This document shows positions 25,054-33,961 of a DNA stretch of 64,000 bases, piece after piece (the stretch's first letter is position 1; every line of letters begins with the position of its first letter). The notes beneath the pieces were generated by a model. The model worked only from the letters and a program-made list of their open reading frames with translations, was not told where the DNA came from and did not search any database. Source of the DNA: Exiguobacterium mexicanum (GTDB taxonomy: Bacteria; Bacillota; Bacilli; Exiguobacteriales; Exiguobacteriaceae). The DNA lies in assembly GCF_005960665.1 (NCBI RefSeq), contig NZ_CP040676.1, forward strand, positions 630,501 through 694,500, written 5' to 3'. A program made the position numbers and the translations under genes.

Positions 25054-26109
25054 ATGCGAAATCATTGGTACGATAATATTAAAGGCGTGCTCGTCTTGCT
25101 CGTCGTGTTCGGTCACTTGTTGACGGACGTGCGCGGTGCTTACGACGACATCTTGCCGAAATGGGTCTATTTATTCTTATACACGTTCCACATGCCATTA
25201 TTCATTATGCTGAGCGGTTACTTCTTCCGGGAGAACCGCTATTTGCGCGTCATCCAGCTGTTCGTCGTCTACGTCATCTGGCAAGTAATCCTCGGCTCAT
25301 GGTTTGCCTTCACCGAGGGCATCCCGCTCTTGTCGCTCGAGAACCCGGGACTGATTCTATTGAAGCCGTATTGGGCGCTCTGGTACTTGATGGCGATCAT
25401 CATCTGGTACGTCATCACCCCGTATGTGACCCAGTTGAAAGGATACGTGCTGTACGCGCTCCTATTCGCGCTCTTGTTCGGCTTCCAAGCTGAATCGACC
25501 GGCTTCTTCGCCCTGCGGAAAGTCATCATGTTCTATCCGTTCTTCTTGATCGGGAACTGGATGAGCGCGCGGAACACGATGAACTTCTTCGAACTGCCGA
25601 AGCGGGCCGAGCAACGGAACCGGTATCGGATCGGCGGATTTGCCGTCTTCACGGCGCTCACGCTCGGGCTGCTCGCCTCGATGAGTCTTCAGAACGAGAG
25701 CGCGTTCTATCATATCGGCAACTTGTTCAAGTTCCGGTTCGCCTATGAGACGGCGGTGCCGGAGGCGATCTGGAGCGGGCCGTTCGCCTTCTTGATCGTC
25801 TATACGGTATCGATCCTCATGGCGATCAGTTTCGCACTCATCATCCCGGGGCGCGAGCTACCGGTCATCACTCGGGCCGGAAAGTACAGTCTCTACATTT
25901 ATTTGGTGCACGTCTTCCTCGTCGTCGCCTGGAAGGCGTTCGTGCCGGCTGGGTTCATGCCGACGTCATGGCTCCAATTGCTCGTCTTGTTCGGTGTCGC
26001 CTTCTTGATTGTCCTATTGATCATCAGCCCGCCGGTCGTCAAGCTATTGAAGCCGCTCGTCGAGATCGACGTCCGCCGTGCCCAAGATGTGAAAGATGCA
26101 AAACCGTAA
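25054..26109 (+). CDS. Membrane acyltransferase (acyltransferase-3 / fucose-4-O-acetylase-like)
   Basis: A 351-residue integral membrane protein with about ten hydrophobic segments. The N-terminal WYDNIKGVLVLLVVFGHL contains the conserved His of the acyltransferase-3 superfamily; FHMPLFIMLSGYFFRE and PYWALWYLMAI are further hallmarks. Members O-acylate cell-wall or exopolysaccharide sugars. It is followed by a short gap and the Asp23-type gene. The acceptor polymer is unknown. Confidence 0.88.
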   Translation: MRNHWYDNIKGVLVLLVVFGHLLTDVRGAYDDILPKWVYLFLYTFHMPLFIMLSGYFFRENRYLRVIQLFVVYVIWQVILGSWFAFTEGIPLLSLENPGLILLKPYWALWYLMAIIIWYVITPYVTQLKGYVLYALLFALLFGFQAESTGFFALRKVIMFYPFFLIGNWMSARNTMNFFELPKRAEQRNRYRIGGFAVFTALTLGLLASMSLQNESAFYHIGNLFKFRFAYETAVPEAIWSGPFAFLIVYTVSILMAISFALIIPGRELPVITRAGKYSLYIYLVHVFLVVAWKAFVPAGFMPTSWLQLLVLFGVAFLIVLLIISPPVVKLLKPLVEIDVRRAQDVKDAKP

Positions 26110-26182
26110 ACCCTTTTCTAAACGGACGTTTTCCGCTACACTTTATAAAGGGAAGCGAAACTAGAGTTAAGGAAGTGACACC

Positions 26183-26518
26183 ATGCCATACGAAAATGGA
26201 ATGCATAGCACAGAAGGAGACGTCAACGTCTCACGTCACGTCGTCGAAATGATCGCCGCAGTCGCGGTCAAAGAGACGAAACACGTGTCGTTCACGCAAG
26301 AAGATACGAAACTGTCGGAGCGTGCGCTCATGAAGCACGTCAAAGTCGACGAATCGTCAGAAGGCGTCACGATCAACTTGTCGCTCTACATCGCTTACGG
26401 TCAATCGATCGTCAAGACGGTGACAGCCGTACAAGAACGCATCACGCAAGACATGGATACGATGCTCGCGATGACACCGCTATCGGTCAACGTGAAAGTC
26501 GTCGGCATCCAGTTGTAA
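26183..26518 (+). CDS. Asp23/Gls24-family protein
   Basis: A 111-residue Asp23/Gls24-type protein. The VNVSRHVVEMIAAVAVKE segment and the C-terminal NVKVVGIQL strand fit the family, whose members form envelope-associated scaffolds or respond to alkaline and cell-wall stress. AAGGAAGTG lies about 8 bases before the ATG. It has no transmembrane anchor of its own. A terminator follows. Confidence 0.83.
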   Translation: MPYENGMHSTEGDVNVSRHVVEMIAAVAVKETKHVSFTQEDTKLSERALMKHVKVDESSEGVTINLSLYIAYGQSIVKTVTAVQERITQDMDTMLAMTPLSVNVKVVGIQL

Positions 26519-26554
26519 GCAGTGGGAGAGGCGAATGCTTCTCCTGCTTTTTTA
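26519..26554 (+). terminator. Intrinsic terminator after the Asp23 gene
   Basis: Stem GCAGTGGGAGAGGC / GCTTCTCCTGC with a small bulge, 4-base loop and a long T tract. Confidence 0.85.
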
Positions 26555-26561
26555 TTTTTTT

Positions 26562-26629
26562 GCGAAAGCGGTTGCATGATGATGGCTTTTTCATTTATAA
26601 TAGAAATCGAACAAGTGCAACCGTTTGCA
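26562..26629 (+). promoter_or_regulatory. pgmB promoter flanked by two LacI-type operators
   Basis: -10 TATAAT is at 26596-26601 with a weak -35 TTGCAT 18 bases before it. GCGAAAGCGGTTGCA (26562-26576) overlaps the -35; TGCAACCGTTTGCA (26616-26629) lies just downstream of the start region. Read on one strand, both share the CGGTTGCA half and the AANCGGTTGCA core. This pair fits repression by a MalR- or CcpA-like LacI-family protein. Confidence 0.6.
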
Positions 26630-26718
26630 TCAATGACCAATCGTGCAACGGGTACTTGTCAAGTTCCCTTAATGTAGTCTGACGACAGAAACATTAGAAG
26701 GAAAGGCGGAAAGCATGT

Positions 26719-27384
26719 ATGTCGACGATTGAAGCAGTCATTTTTGATTTGGACGGTGTCATCACTGACACCGCGGAGTACCATTACCTCGCTTGGAAAC
26801 AACTCGGAGAAGAGCTCGATATTCCGTTTGACCGCGAGTTCAATGAGACGTTAAAAGGCGTGAGTCGGACGGACTCGCTCGAGCGCATCCTCGCGCTCGG
26901 TGGGAGACAGGACGATTTCACACCGGATGAGAAAGCGGAACTCGCACAGAAGAAGAACGAGCATTACGTTGAACTCATTCAACACATCTCTTCAGACGAT
27001 TTGTTGCCGGGCATCATTTCATTCCTCGATGAAATCAAAGAGGCTGGTCTCAAAATCGGAATGGCCTCGGCTTCTAAAAACGCATTCGCGGTCGTAGACG
27101 CACTTGGTGTCCGTCATTACTTCGATCACATTGTCGATGCAGCAACTGTCGCCGAATCGAAACCACATCCCGAAGTGTTTTTGAAGGCTGCCTCTGCCCT
27201 TGGCGTGAAACCCGAACATGCCATCGGTGTTGAAGACGCAGCCGCAGGCGTGACTGCAATCAAAGCGGCAAACATGTTTGCTGTCGCCGTCGGGGAAGAA
27301 TCGATGCTTGGTCATGCAGACCTCATCGTCGCTTCGACCGACGAACTCTCGCTCGCACGCATCCTCGAACGCGTCGGCGCGTAA
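26719..27384 (+). CDS. pgmB: Beta-phosphoglucomutase
   Basis: A 221-residue HAD-superfamily enzyme that converts beta-glucose 1-phosphate to glucose 6-phosphate. The nucleophile motif FDLDGVITDT (Asp10, Asp12) opens the protein; ASASKN is motif II, KPHPEVFLKAA holds the motif III Lys, and GVEDAAAGV is motif IV. The length is that of PgmB. It normally follows maltose or trehalose phosphorylase, but no phosphorylase gene is next to it. The promoter with paired operators suggests sugar-responsive control. Confidence 0.93.
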   Translation: MSTIEAVIFDLDGVITDTAEYHYLAWKQLGEELDIPFDREFNETLKGVSRTDSLERILALGGRQDDFTPDEKAELAQKKNEHYVELIQHISSDDLLPGIISFLDEIKEAGLKIGMASASKNAFAVVDALGVRHYFDHIVDAATVAESKPHPEVFLKAASALGVKPEHAIGVEDAAAGVTAIKAANMFAVAVGEESMLGHADLIVASTDELSLARILERVGA

Positions 27385-27406
27385 AGACTACGATCATCTT
27401 CCGTGA

Positions 27407-27440
27407 GATGACGACTGCCCCGAACAGTCGTCATCTTTTT
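27407..27440 (+). terminator. Intrinsic terminator of pgmB
   Basis: 11-pair stem GATGACGACTG / CAGTCGTCATC, 7-base loop and five T residues. Confidence 0.92.
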
Positions 27441-27601
27441 GTGTTGGGTCAAAAGGCCTAAATGGATAAAAGTGCCTAAAAACAGATGACAAGCACATTA
27501 CAAAAACGTTACACTTTTAATTGGGAATAAGTAATAACTGGCAATAATTGATGAAATTGGGTAATGGGGAACATCAATTAAGTGTAGAGGAGGACTTGTG
27601 C

Positions 27602-28015
27602 ATGGAATCTACGGACGTCAATGAGAATATCTATCGGGAACTGATGGAAATCGAAGAGTCGTATCGTCAGTTGCAGCGTCGGGCGGAATACTTGATTTCA
27701 GAGTTGAACCGAAACAAGCGCGAAGAGGAATCACTCCTCGATCCGGCGAAACGACTGCGCCCGCGTCGCGTCAATCAACGTTATCCGCTCGAGGTCTACG
27801 TCCATCAGGTAACAGACCTGTTGAAAGAACGGAAGACGATGAGCGTGCGGGACATCCAGATGGAGCTCGAATTGCGCTATCGGCATCACATTAGCAATAT
27901 TTACCAATTGATGGTGAAAATCGAATCGGTCAATCCTGACATCAAAAAGATTGGCCGCGGCTTGTATACATACGAGGCCACGGATGAAGTGACGACGCAT
28001 CCGGCCCACGCCTGA
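27602..28015 (+). CDS. Coiled-coil plus winged-helix-like protein, possibly Rok-like
   Basis: A 137-residue protein. The N-terminal 45 residues (NIYRELMEIEESYRQLQRR) are predicted coiled coil; a basic linker (KRLRPRRVNQR) follows, then a domain of about 65 residues (VTDLLKERKTMSVRDIQMEL ... KKIGRGLYTYEA). This layout and the closing pattern resemble Rok, the nucleoid-associated repressor of competence genes in B. subtilis. Similarity is by eye and modest. The ATG at 27602 has GAGGAGG at 8 bases. It has its own terminator. Confidence 0.65.
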   Translation: MESTDVNENIYRELMEIEESYRQLQRRAEYLISELNRNKREEESLLDPAKRLRPRRVNQRYPLEVYVHQVTDLLKERKTMSVRDIQMELELRYRHHISNIYQLMVKIESVNPDIKKIGRGLYTYEATDEVTTHPAHA

Positions 28016-28021
28016 ACGTGA

Positions 28022-28051
28022 CCCGACGAGACGACCTCGTCGGGATTTTTT
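28022..28051 (+). terminator. Intrinsic terminator of the Rok-like gene
   Basis: Perfect 9-pair stem CCCGACGAG / CTCGTCGGG, 5-base loop, then A and six T residues. Confidence 0.92.
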
Positions 28052-28091
28052 CGTTGTAACATTTCTGATACGTCTCGCCTCAAGGGAAATA

Positions 28092-28100
28092 TGCTATAAT
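28092..28100 (+). promoter_or_regulatory. Extended -10 promoter of tagO
   Basis: TGC-TATAAT, a perfect -10 with the TGn extension, 41 bases before the start codon. No good -35 is seen. Confidence 0.6.
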
Positions 28101-28141
28101 TCGCCAGAGTCTATTTTTTTATGAGAGAGGAACGTTGGCCC

Positions 28142-29194
28142 ATGCTATGGATTGCCATGTTGGTCAGTTTTGTGATGGCCATCTTGATCACGCCGCTCGT
28201 TCGCCGGTTTGCTTTTCTGATCGGAGCGGTCGATCACCCGAACGCCCGAAAAGTACATTTACGGACGATGCCACGGATCGGCGGCCTCGCCATCTTCATC
28301 GCTTTTTTCATCGGCTACGCCTTGTTGCTGCCGACGAGTCGATATAACGATGCCATCTTGATCGGGGCGGTCGTCATCATCTTGACCGGCTTCATCGATG
28401 ACCGGTTCCAGTTGACGGCCCGCGTCAAGCTGATGGGGCAGATGATCGCGACGGTCATCGTCTTGAACGCCGGTATGCGCATCGAATTGATTAACCTCCC
28501 GTTCGACCAGCAACTCTATCTCGGTTCATGGAGCATCCCGGTGACGGTGCTCTGGCTGATCGGGATCACGAACGCGATCAACTTGATTGATGGGCTCGAC
28601 GGGCTCGCTGCGGGCGTCTCAAGCATCGCCCTCGGGACGATTTCCCTGCTCGCCATCATCCAAGGCAACGTCTATTTGACGATGATGGCCTTGTTGCTCC
28701 TGGCGAGCACGCTCGGTTTTCTCGTCCATAACTTCTATCCGGCGAAGATCTTCATGGGAGACACCGGGGCGCTCTTCCTCGGTTATATGCTCGCCGTGTT
28801 CTCGCTCATCGGGTTCAAGAACGTAACGCTGTTCTCGCTCGTCGTGCCGGTGCTCTTGCTCGGACTGCCGATCTCGGACACGATCTTCGCGATCGTCCGC
28901 CGGCTCGTGCAAGGCCGTCCGCCGATGTCGCCTGATAAGTCGCACATGCATCACCAGTTGATCGACATGGGCTTCACGACACGGCAGGCCGTTCTGCTCA
29001 TGTACGGGATGACATTCTTCTTCGGTATCGCCTCGATTCTGTTCGCCAAGACGACGATGCTCGGGGCGGTCATCACGTTCGTCATCGTGCTCATCGTCAT
29101 CGAGCTGATCGTCGAATCGACCGAGTTGATCCATCCGAACTATAAGCCGATCATCCAGACATCACGACGCCTGCTCGGCCGGCCGAAGGCCTGA
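28142..29194 (+). CDS. tagO: Undecaprenyl-phosphate GlcNAc-1-phosphate transferase
   Basis: A 350-residue polytopic membrane enzyme of the MraY/WecA/TagO family that starts wall teichoic acid synthesis on undecaprenyl phosphate. The Asp-rich FIDDRFQL and NLIDGLDGLAAG loops, KIFMGDTGALF, and the His-rich PDKSHMHHQLI loop are characteristic. About ten membrane helices. The ATG at 28142 is chosen over one at 28121 because GAGAGG lies between them. Convergent with an LCP-family gene that may attach the same polymer. Confidence 0.93.
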   Translation: MLWIAMLVSFVMAILITPLVRRFAFLIGAVDHPNARKVHLRTMPRIGGLAIFIAFFIGYALLLPTSRYNDAILIGAVVIILTGFIDDRFQLTARVKLMGQMIATVIVLNAGMRIELINLPFDQQLYLGSWSIPVTVLWLIGITNAINLIDGLDGLAAGVSSIALGTISLLAIIQGNVYLTMMALLLLASTLGFLVHNFYPAKIFMGDTGALFLGYMLAVFSLIGFKNVTLFSLVVPVLLLGLPISDTIFAIVRRLVQGRPPMSPDKSHMHHQLIDMGFTTRQAVLLMYGMTFFFGIASILFAKTTMLGAVITFVIVLIVIELIVESTELIHPNYKPIIQTSRRLLGRPKA

Positions 29195-29206
29195 TTTGAC
29201 CATATG

Positions 29207-29242
29207 AAAACGACCGGGGACACGCGTCCCCGGTCGTTTTTT
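29207..29242. terminator. Bidirectional terminator between tagO and the LCP gene
   Basis: Perfect 15-pair stem AAAACGACCGGGGAC / GTCCCCGGTCGTTTT with a 4-base loop; T runs result in both directions. Confidence 0.92.
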
Positions 29243-29246
29243 GGTA

Positions 29247-30269
29247 TCAGTACGTCGTCGTCTCGCTGAAACCGTCTTCCGTTTCATTCAAGCCGTCGCC
29301 GGTTCCGTTGTCACTGTCTTCCTCCGTCACCGGCAGGCCGAGCTCGCTCTTCAAGAGCGTGCGTTTCTCGCTCAAATCGGCCGGGTCGAGTTCGTAGTAA
29401 TACACACCGCCGAGCGTCAAGTCACCGCCTGCGAGCGTCTCTTGGTTGAACGAGCGGAGCGACTTCGTATACGGCTGCAGCTGTGACGCCTCGGACAAGG
29501 ACATATTCGTTCGGATGTTATCGCCGACCGCATTCATGATCCGGTTGAGCTTCGTGAACGAATTGATCGTCGTCGCCTCGTTGATGATGGCCTCGAGCAC
29601 CTGCTGTTGACGTTTCGCCCGTCCGACGTCACCCTCGGGGTCGTCCTTGCGCATGCGCGCGTAGGCGAGTGCTTCTTTTCCATCTAACATTTGGACGCCG
29701 GGTTCGAGCTCGACGTTACCGGTCGCCCGGCCCGAGATCGGGACGAGCACATCGACCTCGACGCCGCCGACCGCATCGACGAGATCCTCGATGCCGTCAA
29801 AGTTGATCGTCGCGTAGTAGTCGATTGGGATGTCGAACAGCTTCTCGACCGTCGCGATCGTCGTGTCGATGCCGCCGTAGGCGTAGGCGTGGTTGATCTT
29901 GTCTTTGAACTCGCCGTCCGTCGTCATGATGTCTACGTATGAGTCGCGCGGGATGCTGACGAGCGTCACTTGGCGCGATTCCTTGTTGAACGTCGCCACC
30001 ATGAGCGAGTCGGTCCGTCCTTCCTCGAGCGAGGCGCCGCCATCGACGCCGGCGAGTAGGACGGAGAAGTGATCTTTCGTCAGGTCGACCGCCTCTTCCC
30101 GACGGTCCGACTTGTCACCTCGTGTCAGCTCGCTGTTCGTGTTCTCCGCCGTCTCGTTCGCCTTAAAGACGAAGTAGCCGAAGGCCGACCCGCCAATCAA
30201 CAGGACGAGGCCGAGCACGAGCAGGACGATCTTCCACACGGGGCGTTTCTTGCGGGAGTCTTGTTCCAT
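29247..30269 (-). CDS. LytR-CpsA-Psr (LCP) family protein
   Basis: A 340-residue enzyme that transfers anionic polymers such as teichoic acid from lipid carrier to peptidoglycan. One membrane anchor (about residues 14-34) precedes the LCP domain (about 65-270) with the conserved GRTDSLMVAT, SIPRDSYVDI and DGKEALAYARMRKDD motifs, whose Arg and Asp bind lipid pyrophosphate and metal. The C-terminal tail is acidic and unstructured. GAGGAG lies 6 bases before the ATG. It follows yvyE on the same strand by 41 bases. Confidence 0.92.
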   Translation of the reverse strand: MEQDSRKKRPVWKIVLLVLGLVLLIGGSAFGYFVFKANETAENTNSELTRGDKSDRREEAVDLTKDHFSVLLAGVDGGASLEEGRTDSLMVATFNKESRQVTLVSIPRDSYVDIMTTDGEFKDKINHAYAYGGIDTTIATVEKLFDIPIDYYATINFDGIEDLVDAVGGVEVDVLVPISGRATGNVELEPGVQMLDGKEALAYARMRKDDPEGDVGRAKRQQQVLEAIINEATTINSFTKLNRIMNAVGDNIRTNMSLSEASQLQPYTKSLRSFNQETLAGGDLTLGGVYYYELDPADLSEKRTLLKSELGLPVTEEDSDNGTGDGLNETEDGFSETTTY

Positions 30270-30310
30270 GTCGTCTCCTCATTTCATTCGTTTCCTTTAG
30301 TATACGTGAC

Positions 30311-30952
30311 CTACCGCACAAAATCACGTTCGATGATGCGTTGGTCCTGGGTCTCGAGTCCCCCTTGTCCGTTCGTCAAATCGACGAGCCATGCCATCGC
30401 GGCCTCGGTCTCTTCGACCGGCACCGAGATGTGGAACGTGACGGTGTCCGCGTAGACGATGTCGTCGAGGAGGTACGACGATTGCCGCAGTTCGTTCTCG
30501 ACCTTGCCGATCCAACCGTAATCGACCGTGAGCGTCAAGCGTTGCATCGGGATGCGCTCGACGATGCCGACTGCGTCGAGCCCTTCGCTCACCGTGCCGC
30601 CGTATGCGCGAATCAGTCCGCCACCGCCGAGCTTGATGCCGCCGAAGTAGCGGGTGACGACGACGACCGTGTCTTTCAACTCGCGTTTTCGGAGCACCTC
30701 GAGCATTGGCAGCCCGGCCGTCCCGCTCGGCTCGCCGTCATCGTTCGCTTTTTGGAACTCGTTCCGCGCGCCGATGATATAGGCCGAACAGTTATGGTTG
30801 GCGCTCCAATGCGCTTTTTTGATGGCTTGGATGAACGCCTGCGCCTCTGCTTCAGACGTGACCCGTTTGAAGTGGGCGATAAATTTTGACTTTTGAATGA
30901 CGACCTCGTATTCTCCGTCTTGTTTTATAGTATAATTTTGTTCAGTAGACAT
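30311..30952 (-). CDS. yvyE: YvyE/YigZ-family (UPF0029/IMPACT) protein
   Basis: A 213-residue protein of the YigZ/IMPACT family. The N-terminal UPF0029 domain has the signature SANHNCSAYIIG, DDGEPSGTAG and VTRYFGGIKLGGGGL; a C-terminal DUF1949-type domain follows. Molecular role is unclear; eukaryotic relatives affect the Gcn2 pathway. Divergent from degSU, the same arrangement as in B. subtilis, and probably cotranscribed with the LCP gene. Confidence 0.93.
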   Translation of the reverse strand: MSTEQNYTIKQDGEYEVVIQKSKFIAHFKRVTSEAEAQAFIQAIKKAHWSANHNCSAYIIGARNEFQKANDDGEPSGTAGLPMLEVLRKRELKDTVVVVTRYFGGIKLGGGGLIRAYGGTVSEGLDAVGIVERIPMQRLTLTVDYGWIGKVENELRQSSYLLDDIVYADTVTFHISVPVEETEAAMAWLVDLTNGQGGLETQDQRIIERDFVR

Positions 30953-31055
30953 TTCTGAAAATTCTCCTTTCTATTTTTGAATATTTTTTTTAAAATTCAA
31001 GTAGGCGTCAACGCCTGGTGCGGCGAATGGGAAGGAGAGCCTCCATTTTTTACTG

Positions 31056-31080
31056 TAAACGAACGTTCCGCAGTCGATAA
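31056..31080 (+). promoter_or_regulatory. Weak sigma-D-like promoter candidate before degS
   Basis: TAAA, 13 bases, GTCGATAA (6 of 8 to GCCGATAT), about 45 bases before the degS start. Spacing is on the short side, so this is tentative. Confidence 0.3.
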
Positions 31081-31126
31081 TAGGAATAGATGAAGACTTA
31101 CTACCGAATTATTAGGGGATGGCATC

Positions 31127-32251
31127 GTGAATCATATTACCGATCGTACAGCTTTAGAACATATCATAACAAATATGATTGATACGGTGACGGAAAGTAA
31201 AGAGGAGATCGTCCGGATTACCGAGAGTTCGGCCAACGAGTATTCGTTGATTCAAAACGAACTGAAAGAGTTGACGCAAAAGATCGAGTTTTATATCGAG
31301 GAGTCGGAACGGCTCGACCTGCTCGTGAAAGCGACGAAGAACAAACTCGTCCAAGTGAGCAAGAAGTTTCATATACATAGCGAGCAAGAGATTCGAGAGG
31401 CGTATGAACGCGCCAACCAAATGCAGCTCGAGCGCTTTCTCATCCAAAAAGAAGAGATGGCCGGCCAACAGCGTCGCAACGACCTCGAACGCCGCCTGCT
31501 CGTCCTCGAGGACACGATCGAACGGGCCGACAAACTAGTCAGCCGCGTCTCCGTCGTGCTGAACTTCCTTCGGGACGATCTGCAGCAAGAGTATTCGGAC
31601 ATGATGAAGAAGCAGGAGATGGCGATCAGCGTCTTCGAGGCGGCCGAACGGGAACGGCGCCACCTCGCCCGTGAGATGCACGACGGACCGGCGCAATCGC
31701 TTGCTCATATTTTGATTCGAGCCGATTTGATTGAGAAGACGTTCGACAAGCGCGGGAAAGACGAGGCGTTCGCCGAACTGCACGAGCTGAAACGCCTCAT
31801 CCGCGGCGCGCTCGTCGACGTCCGGCGGCTCATCTACGACCTTCGTCCGATGTCACTTGACGACCTCGGCTTCTTGCCGACGCTCGAACGATACCTCCAC
31901 CAGACCGAGGAATATACGACCATCAAGACACGGCTCAACTACCGGGGGTCTCGGGCCAGATTGCCTGAGAAACTGGAGATCAACGTGTTCCGGCTCGTCC
32001 AAGAGGCCGTCCAAAACGCGATCAAACACTCGAAGACAGCGGAGATCATCGTCAACGTCGAGCAAGCGCACGACGCGATACATATTCATGTACGGGACCA
32101 TGGGGTCGGATTCGTGCCGAGCACGATTGGCGAGGAGTCGTTCGGGATCGTTGGAATGCGGGAACGGATCGAGCTTGTGAACGGAAGCATGACCATTGAT
32201 TCGGAAGTCGGCAAAGGGACGGTCGTCCGCATGTCGATTCCAATCACGTAA
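31127..32251 (+). CDS. degS: Two-component sensor kinase DegS
   Basis: A 374-residue soluble histidine kinase that phosphorylates DegU and so controls exoenzymes, competence and motility. A long N-terminal coiled-coil sensor region (about 1-160) precedes the HisKA_3 motif [11 protein letters not shown] with His185, and a HATPase domain ([33 protein letters not shown]). No membrane segment, as in B. subtilis DegS. Start is GTG at 31127 behind AGGGGATGG. degU follows after 25 bases. Confidence 0.95.
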   Translation: MNHITDRTALEHIITNMIDTVTESKEEIVRITESSANEYSLIQNELKELTQKIEFYIEESERLDLLVKATKNKLVQVSKKFHIHSEQEIREAYERANQMQLERFLIQKEEMAGQQRRNDLERRLLVLEDTIERADKLVSRVSVVLNFLRDDLQQEYSDMMKKQEMAISVFEAAERERRHLAREMHDGPAQSLAHILIRADLIEKTFDKRGKDEAFAELHELKRLIRGALVDVRRLIYDLRPMSLDDLGFLPTLERYLHQTEEYTTIKTRLNYRGSRARLPEKLEINVFRLVQEAVQNAIKHSKTAEIIVNVEQAHDAIHIHVRDHGVGFVPSTIGEESFGIVGMRERIELVNGSMTIDSEVGKGTVVRMSIPIT

Positions 32252-32276
32252 GACAAGAACAAGGGGGAGTATCCAG

Positions 32277-32969
32277 ATGGAACAATTACAAACACGCATC
32301 GCGATCGTGGATGACCATGAGCTGTTTCGAGAAGGCTTGAAACGGATCTTTGATTTAGAGGACGAATTCACGGTCGTCGCCGAAGGACGGACCGGCACCG
32401 AGGCGATTCGCATCGCCGCCGACCACAAACCAGAGATCTTGATTCTCGATATCAACATGCCTGAGCTGAACGGAATCGAGGCGACGAAACAGTTGTCGGT
32501 GCTGTCACCAGAGACGCGTGTCCTCATCCTGTCGATTCACGACGACGAGTCATACATCACGCACGCGCTCGAAGCGGGAGCATCTGGGTTCTTACTCAAA
32601 GAAGTCGCATCGACCGAGCTCATCTCGGCGGTCCGTTCGGTCGCGAAAGACGGGGCGTACCTGCACCCGAAAGTGACGACGAACGTCTTGAAGGAATACC
32701 GTCGCTTGCTCCAATTCAAAGGGGAGCAGGCCGGCCGTAACGTCGAGAACCGCACGGACGATCCGGTCTACCAATTGTTGTCGCGTCGTGAAGTCGAAGT
32801 GTTGCACTTGCTCGCCGAGGGCCGCTCGAACCGCGACATCAGCGACATGTTGTTCATCAGCGAGAAGACGGTCAAGAACCACGTCTCGTCGGTGCTTCGC
32901 AAGATGGAAGTGAACGACCGGACGCAAGCCGTCGTCGATGCCATCCGCCGCGGATGGGTTGAGATTTGA
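32277..32969 (+). CDS. degU: Response regulator DegU
   Basis: A 230-residue NarL/FixJ-type response regulator. The receiver domain has the acidic pocket IVDDHE, the phosphoacceptor Asp58 (LILDINMPE) and Lys in GFLLKEVA; the C-terminal LuxR-type HTH ([28 protein letters not shown]) binds DNA. The ATG at 32277 follows AGGGGGAG. Partner is DegS directly upstream. Expected targets in the window include the comF and flagellar genes, by analogy to B. subtilis. Confidence 0.96.
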   Translation: MEQLQTRIAIVDDHELFREGLKRIFDLEDEFTVVAEGRTGTEAIRIAADHKPEILILDINMPELNGIEATKQLSVLSPETRVLILSIHDDESYITHALEAGASGFLLKEVASTELISAVRSVAKDGAYLHPKVTTNVLKEYRRLLQFKGEQAGRNVENRTDDPVYQLLSRREVEVLHLLAEGRSNRDISDMLFISEKTVKNHVSSVLRKMEVNDRTQAVVDAIRRGWVEI

Positions 32970-32976
32970 CCTCTAC

Positions 32977-32996
32977 CGATGCAATACATCGTTTTT
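32977..32996 (+). terminator. Weak hairpin terminator after degU
   Basis: Stem CGATG / CATCG with a 5-base loop and five T residues; only 5 pairs, so probably leaky. Confidence 0.4.
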
Positions 32997-32997
32997 A

Positions 32998-33006
32998 TGC
33001 TACAAT
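32998..33006 (+). promoter_or_regulatory. Extended -10 promoter of degV
   Basis: TGC-TACAAT with TG extension, 57 bases before the degV start. The same ATGCTACAATATG stretch recurs before the acetyltransferase gene at 52.7 kb. Confidence 0.5.
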
Positions 33007-33063
33007 ATGGAATGGAATCCACATTCAATTGGAAAATGAAACGATGTAAAGTGAGGATATAGC

Positions 33064-33912
33064 ATGGGAAACATAGCCATTTTGACCGACAGTACCGCCT
33101 ATTTGCCGGCCGAATTTTGTGAGCGCCACGACGTCCACGTCGCACCGCTCAGCGTGATTTTTGACGGGGGGTCGTTCCGCGAAGCCGTCGATATCACGAC
33201 CGAGGCTTTTTATGACCGGATCGAGGCAGGGAACTTGCCGACGACGTCCCAGCCGAGCATCGGGGAAACGATTGAATTGATTGAACGTTTGCCGGACGAG
33301 GTAACGGATGTGATCGCGATCACCCTCTCGAGCGGGATCAGCGGCACGTACCAGTCGATGATCGCCTTGAACGGTATGGTCGACGTCAACGTCCACGCGT
33401 TCGATTCGGAGATCTCATGTATGCCTCAAGCGTTCCTCGTCGAAGAAGCGATCCATCTGCGCGACGCAGGTGCGTCGGCACAGGAGATCATGGCTCACCT
33501 TGAAAAGATGCGCGAGTTGATTCGTGCGTACTTTGTCGTCGATGACCTTGACCACCTCCAACGAGGCGGACGACTCAGCGCGGCACAGGCGCTCGTCGGA
33601 TCGTTCCTTCAAATCAAGCCGGTGTTGCATTTCCAAGACCGGTTGATCGTCCCGTTCGAAAAGATTCGGACGTACAAGAAGGCGGTCCGCCGCATCGAAG
33701 AGATGATGGAACAATCGATCGAGGGCGACGGTGCAGGCTACTGTATCGGCATCATCCACGCCAATTGCCCGGACCGTCAGGCCGAGGAGATCGCATCGAT
33801 GAAACAGAAGTTTCCACAGGCCCATGTCACGGGCGGTCATTTCGGACCGGTCATCGGGACACACCTTGGACCTGGTGCGATCGGCATCACGTGGTATCGC
33901 CGCGAGTGGTAA
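33064..33912 (+). CDS. DegV-family fatty-acid-binding protein (FakB-like)
   Basis: A 282-residue DegV-domain protein that binds a fatty acid and, in FakB relatives, presents it to the kinase FakA. The N-terminal ILTDSTAYLP with the ligand-carboxylate-binding Ser/Thr loop, TTSQPSIGE and TLSSGISGTYQS are family signatures; GGRLSAAQALVGSFLQIKPVL closes the site. It occupies the place of yviA next to degSU. A terminator follows. Confidence 0.92.
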   Translation: MGNIAILTDSTAYLPAEFCERHDVHVAPLSVIFDGGSFREAVDITTEAFYDRIEAGNLPTTSQPSIGETIELIERLPDEVTDVIAITLSSGISGTYQSMIALNGMVDVNVHAFDSEISCMPQAFLVEEAIHLRDAGASAQEIMAHLEKMRELIRAYFVVDDLDHLQRGGRLSAAQALVGSFLQIKPVLHFQDRLIVPFEKIRTYKKAVRRIEEMMEQSIEGDGAGYCIGIIHANCPDRQAEEIASMKQKFPQAHVTGGHFGPVIGTHLGPGAIGITWYRREW

Positions 33913-33916
33913 ACAA

Positions 33917-33942
33917 AAGACGGCCATCCGGTCGTCTTTTTC
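33917..33942 (+). terminator. Intrinsic terminator of degV
   Basis: 9-pair stem AAGACGGCC / GGTCGTCTT (one G-T), 4-base loop, T run. Confidence 0.8.
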
Positions 33943-33961
33943 GATAGAGAGGAGTGAGCCT

